NCBI RefSeq assembly: GCF_963678635.1
Contig: NC_087062.1
Span: 11,018,670-11,082,669 of the forward strand
Source: Symsagittifera roscoffensis
Lineage: Eukaryota > Xenacoelomorpha > Acoela > Convolutidae
Length of the DNA: 64,000 nucleotides
Direction: 5' to 3'
How positions within the stretch are numbered: the first letter of the stretch is position 1; each line of letters opens with the position of its first letter. The position numbers were made by a program, and so were the translations under genes. The notes under the pieces are model-generated. The model saw nothing but the letters and a program-made list of their open reading frames with translations. It did not search any database and had not been told where the DNA came from. Below are positions 53,801 to 54,499 of this stretch, piece by piece.

Positions 53801-54472
53801 TTCATTTCTAGGTATCTTGGGGGGGGGGGGGGGGGTTAAAGAAATACGAACAATAATCAGGAAATAAGAATTTATCTCACCTGTACATAACAACGGTAAT
53901 GCTCGCCTAAATTTAGATCCTGGAAAGTGTAGAACATGTCTTCTTGTGAGTTTGTGACGGCCACTTTGTGGAACAAGAATGCCTTGTTGTTGCCGAGGCC
54001 GAGGAAGATGCTGCACCAGTTGACTCGCTCGGTCTTCTGCTCACAGCTACCCACCGTCCATCTTATTCTGAAAAATGACGGGAAAAAGTACAAAGAAAGA
54101 ACGCTCAAAATGTTGAAGTTCCTGAATAGAAAACATTGAAACTATTGTTAAGATAAAAGTTTCACGGATCTACCTTGATAGTTTCCTTGTCTATGTCGCC
54201 AAGATGACAGAAGGATTTTAAGCCGTCAAGTAGCATTTTTCGGTCTTACCATATCAAAAAAATAAATATTCATTGATTTGAAAATTGCACTTTTGAATAG
54301 ACGAGTTCAAGAATTATATCTCACTGGACTTTTCCGACATCCTCAATAGGCATCAGTTCTAATTTGGGTGTCTCTGGCCTCTCGGGAACTCGGACGAGAA
54401 TCGGATCCGAGAAGTCACTGTCACCACTGCTGTGACTTGACAACACCTTTACTCGCACTTCATGCAGCGAGT
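3526..54472 (-). CDS. Giant multi-FN3 protein with C-terminal thioredoxin-like domain (3' 29 exons; partial)
   Basis: Twenty-nine exons on the minus strand join with matching phase at all 28 junctions. They give a 1753-residue C-terminal portion ending in TAA; the 5' end is outside the window. The chain shows about twelve FN3-like units: a core Trp in 'VxWxx' strands, then GYRV/GYQL/EYRV strands followed by an ING- or DG-type turn, then 'Y.v.v.A' strands. Examples are GYRVIINGKEI (exon 21), EYRVVINGKTN (11/12) and GFKVIVNGSQV (24). The last ~170 residues are a thioredoxin fold: VVLFYTNWCLSS (~1594-1605) holds the active-site turn, and GVPTISIVYD near the C-terminus holds the cis-Pro loop. The second active-site Cys is replaced (WCLSS), so dithiol oxidoreductase activity is doubtful. 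No signal peptide or membrane segment is visible in this part. An intracellular scaffold role is inference. I do not recognise a named orthologue. Confidence 0.85.
3852..3926 (-). pseudogene. tRNA-like relic (Met-CAT-like)
   Basis: The minus-strand 75-mer has an A-box-like TGGCTGAGTGTTTGG, an anticodon-loop-like CTCATAA and a B-box GGTTCAAATCC. Five of seven acceptor-stem pairs are retained, and a T-run follows the 3' end. The stem mismatches suggest a pseudogene or a tRNA-derived SINE head rather than a working tRNA. Confidence 0.5.
5146..5634 (+). mobile_element. Hairpin-ended dispersed element, subfamily A (degenerate)
   Basis: Starts AACAAGACTGCTCG, then the hairpin CAGGGCAAAGCCCTG and GTTCCGAC. 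It contains ATAATTCACCACGCATAAATA and ends near a decayed version of the GTCGGAACA terminus. Non-coding. Confidence 0.7.
6190..6540. repeat. Dispersed ~300-350 bp repeat, copy 1
   Basis: Shares AGAAGGCAAACTCC, a TCACAAAAAAtGTGATC block and CATTGACTCTTTTCCAAC with 16930-17230; the right part recurs at 7255-7440. No coding capacity and no clear termini. Confidence 0.5.
6899..7060 (-). CDS. FN3/thioredoxin gene, exon 28 (thioredoxin middle)
   Basis: Encodes SKNWLADNIQHVCGCFSLSG, then VIDLSRPDTQKNSEKK and a Ser/Ala-rich insert, ending SSKRIQ. Acceptor TTTGTTATAG, donor CAAG|GTACTT, phase 1 in and 1 out. The insert lengthens the loop before the cis-Pro region relative to a minimal thioredoxin. 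Confidence 0.86.
7255..7440. repeat. Dispersed repeat, partial copy 2
   Basis: Right portion only: TAAATTGTTCGTGAAATTC, then TTAAAGGGCTTATA, AACAAGTCAGT and CATTGACTCTTAAA in the same order as copy 1. Confidence 0.45.
9314..9857 (+). mobile_element. Hairpin-ended dispersed element, subfamily B
   Basis: Head AACAAGACTGTCGTATCAG with a degenerate hairpin and GTTCCGACTGCC. Core CCGCTTACGCGTTAATAGCG, tail TCGAAAGTCGGAACAA. Its right ~360 bp is repeated in tandem immediately downstream. Confidence 0.75.
9865..10215 (+). mobile_element. Tandem partial copy of the subfamily B element
   Basis: Repeats the previous element from TTCGTTCCTTGTAACAAATC through TCGAAAGTCGGAACAA with few differences, but lacks the hairpin head. 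This points to a local tandem duplication. Confidence 0.7.
10526..10531 (-). terminator. Poly(A) signal AATAAA for the nested gene
   Basis: A canonical AATAAA on the minus strand ~69 nt after the TGA of the nested gene. In AT-rich DNA such hexamers arise by chance, so support is modest. Confidence 0.4.
10600..11040 (-). CDS. Nested intronless gene, 146-residue acidic helical protein of unknown function
   Basis: An ATG with A at -3 (AAATATGAGC) opens 146 codons to TGA; the same frame extends up to an ATG at 11133 (177 residues). The N-terminal half is polar and Asn/Thr/Ser-rich. From ~55 on it is strongly helical and charged: LAQIEERLSQHKHEE, LEAMIKLLKLEKKLVKDYL, FIETLEMFENLVQHMSVEKK. No catalytic motif, signal peptide or membrane segment is seen. 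An AATAAA lies on the minus strand at 10526-10531, ~69 nt past the stop, which favours a real transcript. It lies on the same strand inside an intron of the FN3/thioredoxin gene. It could be a retrogene or a small complex subunit; I do not recognise the family. Confidence 0.6.
   Translation of the reverse strand: MSEKYSDDASATNALTNNSFTGWTSTADNNRNLDSFAENIQTTLAQIEERLSQHKHEEDSYLDPNTEISTESLEAMIKLLKLEKKLVKDYLCPKDLEFIETLEMFENLVQHMSVEKKSKLFYKLKKFINVILPSYRFQAENSTFKL
12340..12366 (+). repeat. Poly-G tract
   Basis: A G-run of more than 15, interrupted by single A's, lies in intron 27. It could form G-quadruplexes on the plus strand. Similar runs occur near 26298, 46441, 53820 and (as C) 46831. Confidence 0.7.
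12599..12741 (-). CDS. FN3/thioredoxin gene, exon 27 (thioredoxin active-site helix)
   Basis: Completes W, then CLSSQKTFRHVTRWAST, so the active-site motif is WCLSS (one cysteine retained, the resolving position Ser). It continues MSTKLITCCVGSGEQPDVHY, the next beta strand. Acceptor CATTTCAG, donor AAAG|GTCAGT, phase 2 in and 1 out. Confidence 0.88.
12952..13216 (-). CDS. FN3/thioredoxin gene, exon 26 (linker and thioredoxin start)
   Basis: A Gln-rich basic linker (EELQQQSNSKLKRQQ) leads to WPNPYVYDVLNKCETSLHLL, an acidic/glycine-rich loop with GGGGPGG, and finally SGFTVVLFYTNW. This last is the beta strand and W before the thioredoxin active site. The donor AACTG|GTGAGA splits the Trp codon. 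Acceptor TTTTGTTTCAG. Confidence 0.88.
14459..14612 (+). mobile_element. hAT-like non-autonomous element, truncated
   Basis: Starts GCGGATTTGGGGG and shares GGGATTCGACCCCTGCCGAC and GGGCGCCAAAATATACTA with other family members, then runs into an AAAG microsatellite. Confidence 0.6.
14613..14637 (+). repeat. AAAG microsatellite
   Basis: About six GAAA units. Confidence 0.9.
14845..14873 (+). repeat. TA microsatellite
   Basis: About 13 TA units following an A-run. Confidence 0.9.
14948..15537 (+). mobile_element. Outer hAT-like element split by a nested insertion
   Basis: The left part (14948-15055) carries GAGCGCGCGCCGAAAAAACG and ends TCTGCGGC. The right part resumes at TCTGCGGCGCAGAAAATTTG (15410) and ends CTCGAGAAAACCCTAGAT. 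It is continuous with family members once the inserted 354 bp is ignored. Confidence 0.75.
15056..15409 (+). mobile_element. Nested hAT-like MITE with 8-bp target-site duplication
   Basis: The element has termini CAGGGGCGGATTTAGG and CCTAGATCCGCCCCTA, inverted with one mismatch at the outer base, G/C runs just inside, and no coding capacity. It is flanked by TCTGCGGC on both sides (15048-15055 and 15410-15417). An 8-bp duplication with CAGGGGCGGAT-type termini is the hAT pattern. Confidence 0.82.
15642..15840 (-). CDS. FN3/thioredoxin gene, exon 25 (FN3 end, cysteine-containing linker)
   Basis: Completes the last FN3 with PEYTICVGSVVQDSSFPLQK, then a basic, Cys/His/Trp-containing linker ending CCAVADML. 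Acceptor TTTCTCAG, donor CTTG|GTTAGT, phase 0 in and 1 out. Confidence 0.87.
15841..17790 (-). other. Intron 24 (1.95 kb)
   Basis: Contains one copy of a dispersed ~300-bp repeat (16930-17230) shared with 6.2-6.5 kb and an ATT/ATG-rich low-complexity stretch at 17400-17455. The rest is AT-rich and unassigned. Confidence 0.5.
16930..17230. repeat. Dispersed repeat, copy 3
   Basis: Matches 6190-6540 in order of blocks: AAGAAGGCAAACTCCGCTAT, TCACAAAAAACGTGATC, TTTCCAACTCTCTATTGGCT. Confidence 0.5.
17791..17988 (-). CDS. FN3/thioredoxin gene, exon 24 (last FN3)
   Basis: Sixty-six codons, phase 0-0: a helical lead-in, then GEITWEKLDQETREQIAGFK, VIVNGSQVGAIL. Donor AAG|GTCAGT. The FN3 is completed in exon 25 (PEYTICVGSVVQD). 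Confidence 0.9.
17989..18315 (-). other. Intron 23 (GC-AG, 327 bp)
   Basis: Begins GCAAGA and ends TTTGTGACAG. No repeats recognised. Confidence 0.65.
18316..18525 (-). CDS. FN3/thioredoxin gene, exon 23 (linker; GC donor)
   Basis: Seventy codons, phase 0-0. Contains LTLRPVHFPHAPVIKTNLVG, then a helical RPQLEMEMCRLIRSWWSLLG. Donor CAG|GCAAGA, a GC-type site with otherwise consensus sequence. The frame would continue only seven further codons before a stop. Joins exon 24 as SERQQ-EINDLYKK. Confidence 0.83.
18548..18733. mobile_element. Foldback MITE with GATCTACTTAACAATC termini
   Basis: The ends are inverted copies of GATCTACTTAACAATC. A third inverted copy inside (~18678) pairs with the right end to form a near-perfect stem. 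A related element in opposite orientation lies at 38701-38900. Both lie within introns and contain a TTCTGATTGGT-like motif. Confidence 0.65.
18806..18955 (-). CDS. FN3/thioredoxin gene, exon 22 (FN3)
   Basis: Fifty codons, phase 0-0. Joins exon 21 as LGYW-VYCKMRQD and encodes YQLENLSTVCLYQIYIELK, the E-F strands. Acceptor GATTGGCAG, donor AAA|GTGAGA. Confidence 0.88.
19310..19720 (+). repeat. Irregular ~30-bp minisatellite
   Basis: Repeated CCAGACTTTCGCGACCAAA-like units with linkers such as GCCATGT. Units degrade into GGCGCGACTTTCGCGACC blocks in the right half. Open frames here follow from the periodicity. Confidence 0.75.
20431..20819 (+). mobile_element. hAT-like element, 5'-truncated
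   Basis: Shares GGGATTCGACCCCATGCCGA, GAGCACGCGCCGAAAAAACG and GGTCGACCTAAAAAAAGG with the family. Ends CTCGAGAAAATCCTAGATC. Confidence 0.7.
21757..21830 (+). pseudogene. tRNA-like sequence inside the MULE
   Basis: Has A-box-like TGGTATAGTGGTTAAAGC, an anticodon-region TCTCAAAATCTAG and a B-box GGATCGAATCC, spaced as in a tRNA. The acceptor stem pairs poorly. Probably a tRNA-derived relic captured by the transposon. Confidence 0.45.
21960..22230 (-). pseudogene. MULE transposase C-terminal fragment
   Basis: The minus-strand frame reads LVPNREAQFPPSLWNQRD, then ARTTNAVEGWHYGIQSYF, then HPSIWKVIANLQKD. This is the P..LWN ... RTTNAVEGWH ... HPSIWK signature that follows the catalytic core in MULE transposases. 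The catalytic DDE region is absent from this 1.2-kb element, so it is a non-autonomous remnant. Confidence 0.75.
22650..23001 (-). CDS. FN3/thioredoxin gene, exon 21 (complete FN3 and next FN3 start)
   Basis: 352 bp. It carries ELVVSWSSLRDLRDLIIGYR, VIINGKEITEV, CREYKFEVQALANHEYLDSE and KPLVILWPG, an essentially complete FN3. The next one then begins with GNAIKIAWSRPFSSKNVKIL. Acceptor TTTTTTTCAG, donor TGG|GTAAGT, phase 2 in and 0 out. This is the clearest FN3 exon of the gene. Confidence 0.92.
23273..23501 (-). CDS. FN3/thioredoxin gene, exon 20 (FN3-like)
   Basis: Encodes NVSNVKVEWNSFDSAE, then HHFIRFFGVEEHGFVVTKSK and a linker EQPVLRPK. Acceptor CTTTTTCAG, donor GAA|GTTAGA, phase 1 in and 2 out. 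Confidence 0.85.
23706..23789 (-). CDS. FN3/thioredoxin gene, exon 19
   Basis: 84 bp encoding GERGEVKLGLLELTDTVMAF. Acceptor ATGTTTAG, donor AGTG|GTACGA, phase 1 in and 1 out. A beta-rich segment between FN3 units. Confidence 0.8.
23790..24551 (-). other. Intron 18 (762 bp)
   Basis: Includes a degenerate hAT-like fragment (24070-24320). Nothing else recognised. Confidence 0.5.
24070..24320 (+). mobile_element. hAT-like element fragment, degenerate
   Basis: Carries GGGATTCGATCCCCTGACG, AAAGGGTCCCACCTTTGGCA and GACCGACCTTAAAATTTTCC in family order. Both termini are missing. Confidence 0.5.
24552..24739 (-). CDS. FN3/thioredoxin gene, exon 18 (FN3 end, next unit)
   Basis: Encodes EYNIQVQASSSHPDM and SDPLIVRTD (F-G strands), then a helical start MELYKQMYIDMHGLANVELN. 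Acceptor CTGTTGCAG, donor CAG|GTCAGG, phase 2 in and 1 out. Confidence 0.87.
24740..25058 (-). other. Intron 17 (319 bp)
   Basis: AT-rich; nothing recognised. Confidence 0.5.
25059..25255 (-). CDS. FN3/thioredoxin gene, exon 17 (FN3)
   Basis: Starts with a proline linker VPSQPPKPLVH, then FFIIEWMHEG and FQTYIDGRRAGNML, the B-C' strands. Acceptor TGCTCGTAG, donor CCA|GTTAGT, phase 0 in and 2 out. Confidence 0.87.
25256..25793 (-). other. Intron 16 (538 bp)
   Basis: Largely a hAT-like element in reverse orientation (25345-25632). Confidence 0.6.
25345..25632 (-). mobile_element. hAT-like element, reverse orientation
   Basis: Ends resemble AGAGGCGGCTCTAGGAC and CTAAATCCACCCCTGACG. The interior has GGGCGCCAACGGCGTCTTTA and the GGGTCGGTCAGCC block inverted. 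Confidence 0.6.
25794..25872 (-). CDS. FN3/thioredoxin gene, exon 16 (FN3 end)
   Basis: Encodes SVYRILLIVSFNDGQ, the F-G strands. The acceptor CTCTGTTTAG is preferred to a later AG because it preserves SVYRI and phase 2. Donor CAG|GTCAGT. Confidence 0.83.
25982..26076 (-). CDS. FN3/thioredoxin gene, exon 15 (FN3)
   Basis: Starts VVWESDTDSDEVYSVTVACH, continuing exon 14, and ends VDRAG. Acceptor GACTTTAG, donor CAGG|GTAAGT (strong), phase 0 in and 2 out. Confidence 0.85.
26165..26235 (-). pseudogene. Relic duplicate of the exon-1 splice acceptor and FN3 strand
   Basis: On the minus strand about 60 bases closely match the intron end and start of exon 1 (54440-54490). A shared CCGTTGA and polypyrimidine/AG lead into TCG-TTG-CAT-GAT-GTG codons, giving SLHDVRVKVLS against SLHEVRVKVLSS in exon 1, in the same phase. 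The similarity stops after GTGTTGTC and no donor follows in frame. It looks like a truncated duplicate exon, not part of the mature mRNA. Confidence 0.55.
26283..26832 (+). mobile_element. hAT-like element
   Basis: Starts CAGGGGCGGATCTGGGG with a long G-run, duplicates GGGATTCGACCCC near its left end, contains GCACGCCGAAAAAACGCAAC and ends near AAAATCCTAGATCC. Confidence 0.65.
27692..27870 (-). CDS. FN3/thioredoxin gene, exon 14 (FN3-like)
   Basis: Contains FDCEFVRQCAEGKNEEGYIR, ARWVIYKGG and EMGIDSFE. Acceptor CATTACAG, donor GAA|GTGAGA, phase 1 in and 0 out. Domain assignment here is weaker than elsewhere; the splice sites are good. Confidence 0.83.
27925..28052 (-). mobile_element. hAT-like element end, reverse orientation
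   Basis: GGGAGTCAAATCCCTGAGGG and CTAAATCCGCCCCTGC mark one terminus. The element is truncated next to the 119-bp satellite. Confidence 0.55.
28073..30342. repeat. 119-bp satellite array, about 19 units
   Basis: Head-to-tail units of 119 bp (first unit 120) contain TTGCTCAGTTTTCGAGAAAA, GCCATTTTGTAAAAG and CACTTACTCCTTAAATATTT. Units differ at only a few bases; the first has the most changes. Each has the dyad GTTTTC-GA-GAAAAC. The array lies wholly inside intron 13 and is non-coding. Confidence 0.95.
30570..30657 (-). CDS. FN3/thioredoxin gene, exon 13 (inter-FN3; GC donor)
   Basis: 29 codons plus one base. It contains GRSKDFAYSLPVSITLPDVQ, an FN3 end and linker. Donor AAAG|GCAAGT. A GT donor four bases on would break the frame, so this is a second GC-AG intron. 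Joins exon 14 as VQKGKQIIQAF. Confidence 0.8.
30956..31491 (-). mobile_element. Hairpin-ended dispersed element, subfamily B, reverse
   Basis: Contains CGTTAATAGCGCG-type core inverted, GGCAGTCGGAACATTCAGGG, the near-hairpin CAGGGCTTCGCACTG and a GTCTTGTTTC end. The opposite end has a decayed GTTCCGAC terminus. Confidence 0.7.
33261..33740 (+). mobile_element. Hairpin-ended dispersed element, subfamily A
   Basis: Head CAAGACTTCTCGTAGATCAG, hairpin CAGGGCAAAGCCCTG, GGTTCCGACTGTCCC, core ATAATTCGCCACGCATAAGT, tail TTTCGAAAGTCGGAACAAT. Confidence 0.75.
34241..34391. repeat. Recent ~70-bp direct duplication
   Basis: CAGAACTTGAAAGGCTGCAG through CCCACAAAAAACATA occurs twice with no differences seen, 82 bp apart. 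Confidence 0.85.
34856..34995 (-). CDS. FN3/thioredoxin gene, exon 12 (FN3)
   Basis: Encodes YRVVINGKTNQPVDVN, then CQPGKTYHLVLATITSTYHL, the C'-F strands of an FN3. Acceptor TGCGTTTAG, donor AAG|GTAACA, phase 1 in and 0 out. Confidence 0.87.
34996..35800 (-). other. Intron 11 (GC-AG, 805 bp)
   Basis: Starts GCAAGC and ends GCGTTTAG. A truncated hAT-like end lies at 35533-35650, next to a short perfect inverted repeat (~35680-35735) around CTAAACATTGGACAGAAAT. Confidence 0.6.
35533..35650. mobile_element. hAT-like terminus, truncated
   Basis: CAGGGGCGGATCAAGGA, CTTCTCGAGGGG and TTTAGGTCGACCAAATTGAT match one end of the family. Confidence 0.55.
35801..36064 (-). CDS. FN3/thioredoxin gene, exon 11 (charged insert and FN3; GC donor)
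   Basis: Begins with a charged loop, PPENQKGKKLSKKSAQNPDQ, then DSVHVYDPLIIRTPAP and the next FN3 with TPTSIRVSWAKPCTHRNPD. The donor reads AAAG|GCAAGC, a GC-type 5' splice site. It is the only placement I found that keeps phase 1 and yields LKEYRVVINGK with exon 12. Confidence 0.82.
36065..36886 (-). other. Intron 10 (822 bp)
   Basis: Holds a tRNA-like relic on the minus strand (36588-36667). Otherwise AT-rich with nothing recognised. Confidence 0.5.
36588..36667 (-). pseudogene. tRNA-like relic (Tyr-GTA-like)
   Basis: Minus strand: GGTGGTGAAGTGGTTACG (A-box region), an anticodon-loop-like CTGTATA within a partly paired stem, and a T-arm-like ATGTTCGAGGCCCAACAT. The acceptor stem is partly paired only. 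Confidence 0.4.
36887..37438 (-). CDS. FN3/thioredoxin gene, exon 10 (two FN3 units; longest exon)
   Basis: 552 bp. It starts GYRIEVREQFFE, the second half of one FN3, with DLAHTTQWDFTLMVISDRYF. It continues into another FN3 with SITLKWATFTSPNDD, FTLSDLEPATVYQINLE. Acceptor TCTTTAAG, donor GAAG|GTATGA, phase 1 in and 1 out. Confidence 0.9.
38701..38900. mobile_element. Foldback MITE, second copy (opposite orientation)
   Basis: Begins GATCTACTTAACAATTGCCC with an immediate inverted partner GGGGCAACTGTTAAGTAGAT. The interior AGAAAGCTCAGTGCTAATTT matches the reverse of 18548-18733. The outer end is degenerate. Confidence 0.6.
38991..39469 (-). mobile_element. Hairpin-ended dispersed element, subfamily A, reverse
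   Basis: Starts TTATTGTTCCGACTTTCG and ends GCAGTCGGAACATTCAGGGC, hairpin CAGGGCTTCGCCCTG, ATATACGAGCAGCCTTGTT. A further degenerate terminus lies at 39630-39700. Confidence 0.78.
40080..40279 (-). CDS. FN3/thioredoxin gene, exon 9 (FN3 end, next FN3 start)
   Basis: Starts YNLAVEARREEENEFG (F-G strands), then a proline linker APPEKPRDP, then SDSVTIGWTQPLVDGYQLYG, a textbook FN3 A-C stretch. Acceptor TTTTTTCAG, donor ACG|GTAAGC, phase 2 in and 1 out. Confidence 0.88.
40280..41361 (-). other. Intron 8 (1.1 kb)
   Basis: Contains a degenerate hAT-like fragment (41090-41245) and a short dispersed motif with GCTGTGCAAGCAGCAC near 40850. Otherwise nothing recognised. Confidence 0.5.
41090..41245. 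mobile_element. hAT-like fragment, degenerate
   Basis: Weak matches: GGTTAGAGGCGAC, TTACGACATCTATTTTCGGC, ACCTCGAAAATACTAGATC. Both ends are poor. Confidence 0.35.
41362..41500 (-). CDS. FN3/thioredoxin gene, exon 8 (FN3)
   Basis: Encodes HYRVYWWYEGDEE and EVSLQFLKPNA, the C strand and E-F region of an FN3. Acceptor GTGTGTAG, donor CAG|GTCAGC, phase 1 in and 2 out. Confidence 0.85.
41501..44477 (-). other. Intron 7 (3 kb)
   Basis: Dominated by an ATAATC-rich element with an internal inverted repeat and a C-rich core (41985-43215). The rest (41501-41980, 43220-44470) is AT-rich with no recognisable gene or named repeat. Confidence 0.5.
41985..43215. repeat. ATAATC-rich element with internal inverted repeat and C-rich core
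   Basis: Both flanks are built from AATCGATTATAATC/CCATTATAATC motifs. Inside, 42111-42168 and 42657-42712 are inverted copies (GTAGGTTTAGAAATCGAGTA and its complement), with an inner inverted pair around GGTCCAAGAGCAGAAAAAC. A C-rich tract occupies 42760-42935. No coding capacity. A related G-rich version is at 50840-51725. Confidence 0.6.
44478..44501 (-). CDS. FN3/thioredoxin gene, exon 7 (24-nt microexon)
   Basis: Acceptor AATTTACAG, 24 bases encoding the acidic PDDPELE, donor GAAG|GTATGG, phase 1-1. Like exon 6 it is a multiple of three, so either could be skipped without a frameshift. Confidence 0.6.
44502..44984 (-). other. Intron 6 (483 bp)
   Basis: Contains two imperfect copies of a TATTCAATTCGTCTAATTAA-like segment (near 44530 and 44590). 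Otherwise plain AT-rich sequence. Confidence 0.5.
44985..45005 (-). CDS. FN3/thioredoxin gene, exon 6 (21-nt microexon)
   Basis: Acceptor CATTTCCAG, 21 coding bases, donor GGA|GTAAGT, phase 1-1. It adds SSRPKW within an FN3 B-C loop. The strong GTAAGT donor and phase fit on both sides support it; the tiny size keeps confidence moderate. Confidence 0.6.
45308..45369. repeat. Short hairpin
   Basis: AGGCTGCTTCCAA is followed ~36 bp later by its exact inverse TTGGAAGCAGCCT. Confidence 0.6.
46424..46857. mobile_element. hAT-like element in tandem copy 1
   Basis: CCAGGGGAGGATCGAGAATT with G-run at one end, the GGCGCTAACGGCGCTTTTAG block, and AGGGGGTCAAATCCCTGAGG then a C-run at the other. Confidence 0.6.
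47388..47700. mobile_element. hAT-like element in tandem copy 2, degenerate
   Basis: GACGCGGATTTAAGATTCGA, CATTTTAGGTCGACCAAATG and TTGGCGCCAAGGGCGGTTTT sit at the same relative place as in copy 1, so the insertion predates the duplication. Confidence 0.5.
47736..47800. repeat. Short 12-bp tandem
   Basis: Five to six units of AACTTTTCACAA/AACTTTTCAGAA. Confidence 0.75.
48283..48489 (-). CDS. FN3/thioredoxin gene, exon 5 (helical linker and FN3 start)
   Basis: A charged helical linker (EQRKLQSLFAQTKKIRQ) is followed by a new FN3 with SSATVQWSLWSV. The donor G|GTAGGG is phase 1. The junction with exon 6 gives WSVG-SSRPKW. Confidence 0.82.
48605..48818 (-). CDS. FN3/thioredoxin gene, exon 4 (FN3)
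   Basis: Starts GYQLIKDGEP and includes GSFYRVQLVALCDH, the F/G strands. It ends SGSKLE with donor A|GTTAGC in phase 1. The acceptor is TTTTTCCAG. It is separated from exon 5 by only 115 bp. Confidence 0.85.
48819..49264 (-). other. Intron 3 (446 bp)
   Basis: AT-rich with a long A-run near 49200-49230. Nothing else recognised. Confidence 0.5.
49265..49462 (-). CDS. FN3/thioredoxin gene, exon 3 (FN3 end, next FN3 start)
   Basis: Sixty-six codons, phase 0-0. The start THVGTNEVSKTGSF completes the FN3 G strand after ...RCYVQ. The second half opens the next FN3 with FQMQWEDPIEFGDAKVM. I chose the donor ATG|GTTTGT over the in-frame GTGATG six bases upstream because it yields VMGYQLIKDGEP, the usual FN3 C-strand pattern. 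Confidence 0.78.
50183..50321. mobile_element. Foldback element, long near-perfect inverted repeat
   Basis: Arms CAGTATTTAGACAACCGCG and its inverse CGCGGTTGTCTAAATACAG extend through TATTCAGACA and an ATTAACCAATCAGAAT block. The arms are ~50 bp each with a short loop. Confidence 0.75.
50840..51725. repeat. ATAATC-rich element with G-rich core
   Basis: Flanks of CCATTATAATCGATT-type motifs enclose a G-rich tract (51170-51370). It appears to be a diverged, opposite-orientation relative of 41985-43215. Confidence 0.5.
51756..52242 (-). mobile_element. Hairpin-ended dispersed element, subfamily A, reverse
   Basis: Starts ATTGTTCCGACTTTCG, core with TTATCCCGCACAACAAAAT, ends CAGTCAGAACATTAAGGGC, GGGCTTTGCCCTGATATACG, AGCAGTCTTGTT. 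Confidence 0.77.
52668..52846 (-). CDS. Possible isolated exon of unknown affiliation
   Basis: A 179-bp open segment is flanked by a good acceptor (TTTGACAG) and a possible donor (ATG|GTATAT), or it could end at the stop at 52644. It translates to a helical segment containing RTRADYKQYAV, GYIGIALDSMDILAGFHQIC and RSLKQEIESH. It does not read as FN3. Its entry phase (1) cannot follow exon 2 (phase 0), so it is not simply part of the host gene. It could be an alternative exon, part of a nested gene, or a chance open frame. Confidence 0.3.
52905..53436 (-). mobile_element. Hairpin-ended dispersed element, subfamily B, reverse
   Basis: Starts TTATTGTTCCGAGTTTC, core TATTAACGCGTAAGCGGAG, ends GCATCGGAACATTCAGGGC, hairpin CAGGGCTTCGCCCTG, GAGCAGTCTTGTTT. 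Confidence 0.78.
53881..54067 (-). CDS. FN3/thioredoxin gene, exon 2 (FN3)
   Basis: Joins exon 1 as KVQ-IRWTVGSC, the Trp-bearing B strand of an FN3. It ends with FQDLNLGEHYRCYVQ, the typical F-strand tyrosine region. Acceptor ATTTTTCAG, donor CAG|GTGAGA, phase 2 in and 0 out. Confidence 0.82.
54068..54324 (-). other. Intron 1 (257 bp)
   Basis: GTGAGA donor and TTTTTCAG acceptor. No other structure seen. Confidence 0.6.
54325..54472 (-). CDS. FN3/thioredoxin gene, exon 1 of window (FN3 end, next FN3 start)
   Basis: Acceptor TTTTTCAG precedes ACTCGCTGC (phase 1 in); the donor is CCA|GTGAGA (phase 2 out). It encodes an FN3 last strand, SLHEVRVKVLSS, a linker with DPILVRVPERPE, and the start of the next FN3. 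Its upstream intron contains the 90-bp satellite starting only 27 bp away. Earlier exons are outside the window or beyond the array. Confidence 0.8.
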
Positions 54473-54499
54473 CTGAAAAAGTCAACGGTAAAAGACTCC

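Larger units (their letters stand above)
49463..53880 (-). other. Intron 2 (4.4 kb), repeat-rich
   Basis: It holds two hairpin-ended elements (51756-52242, 52905-53436), an ATAATC-rich element (50840-51725), a foldback element (50183-50321), a possible stray exon (52668-52846) and a G-run near 53820. Bases 49463-50180 show only AT-rich sequence with A-runs and no recognisable feature. Confidence 0.6.
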
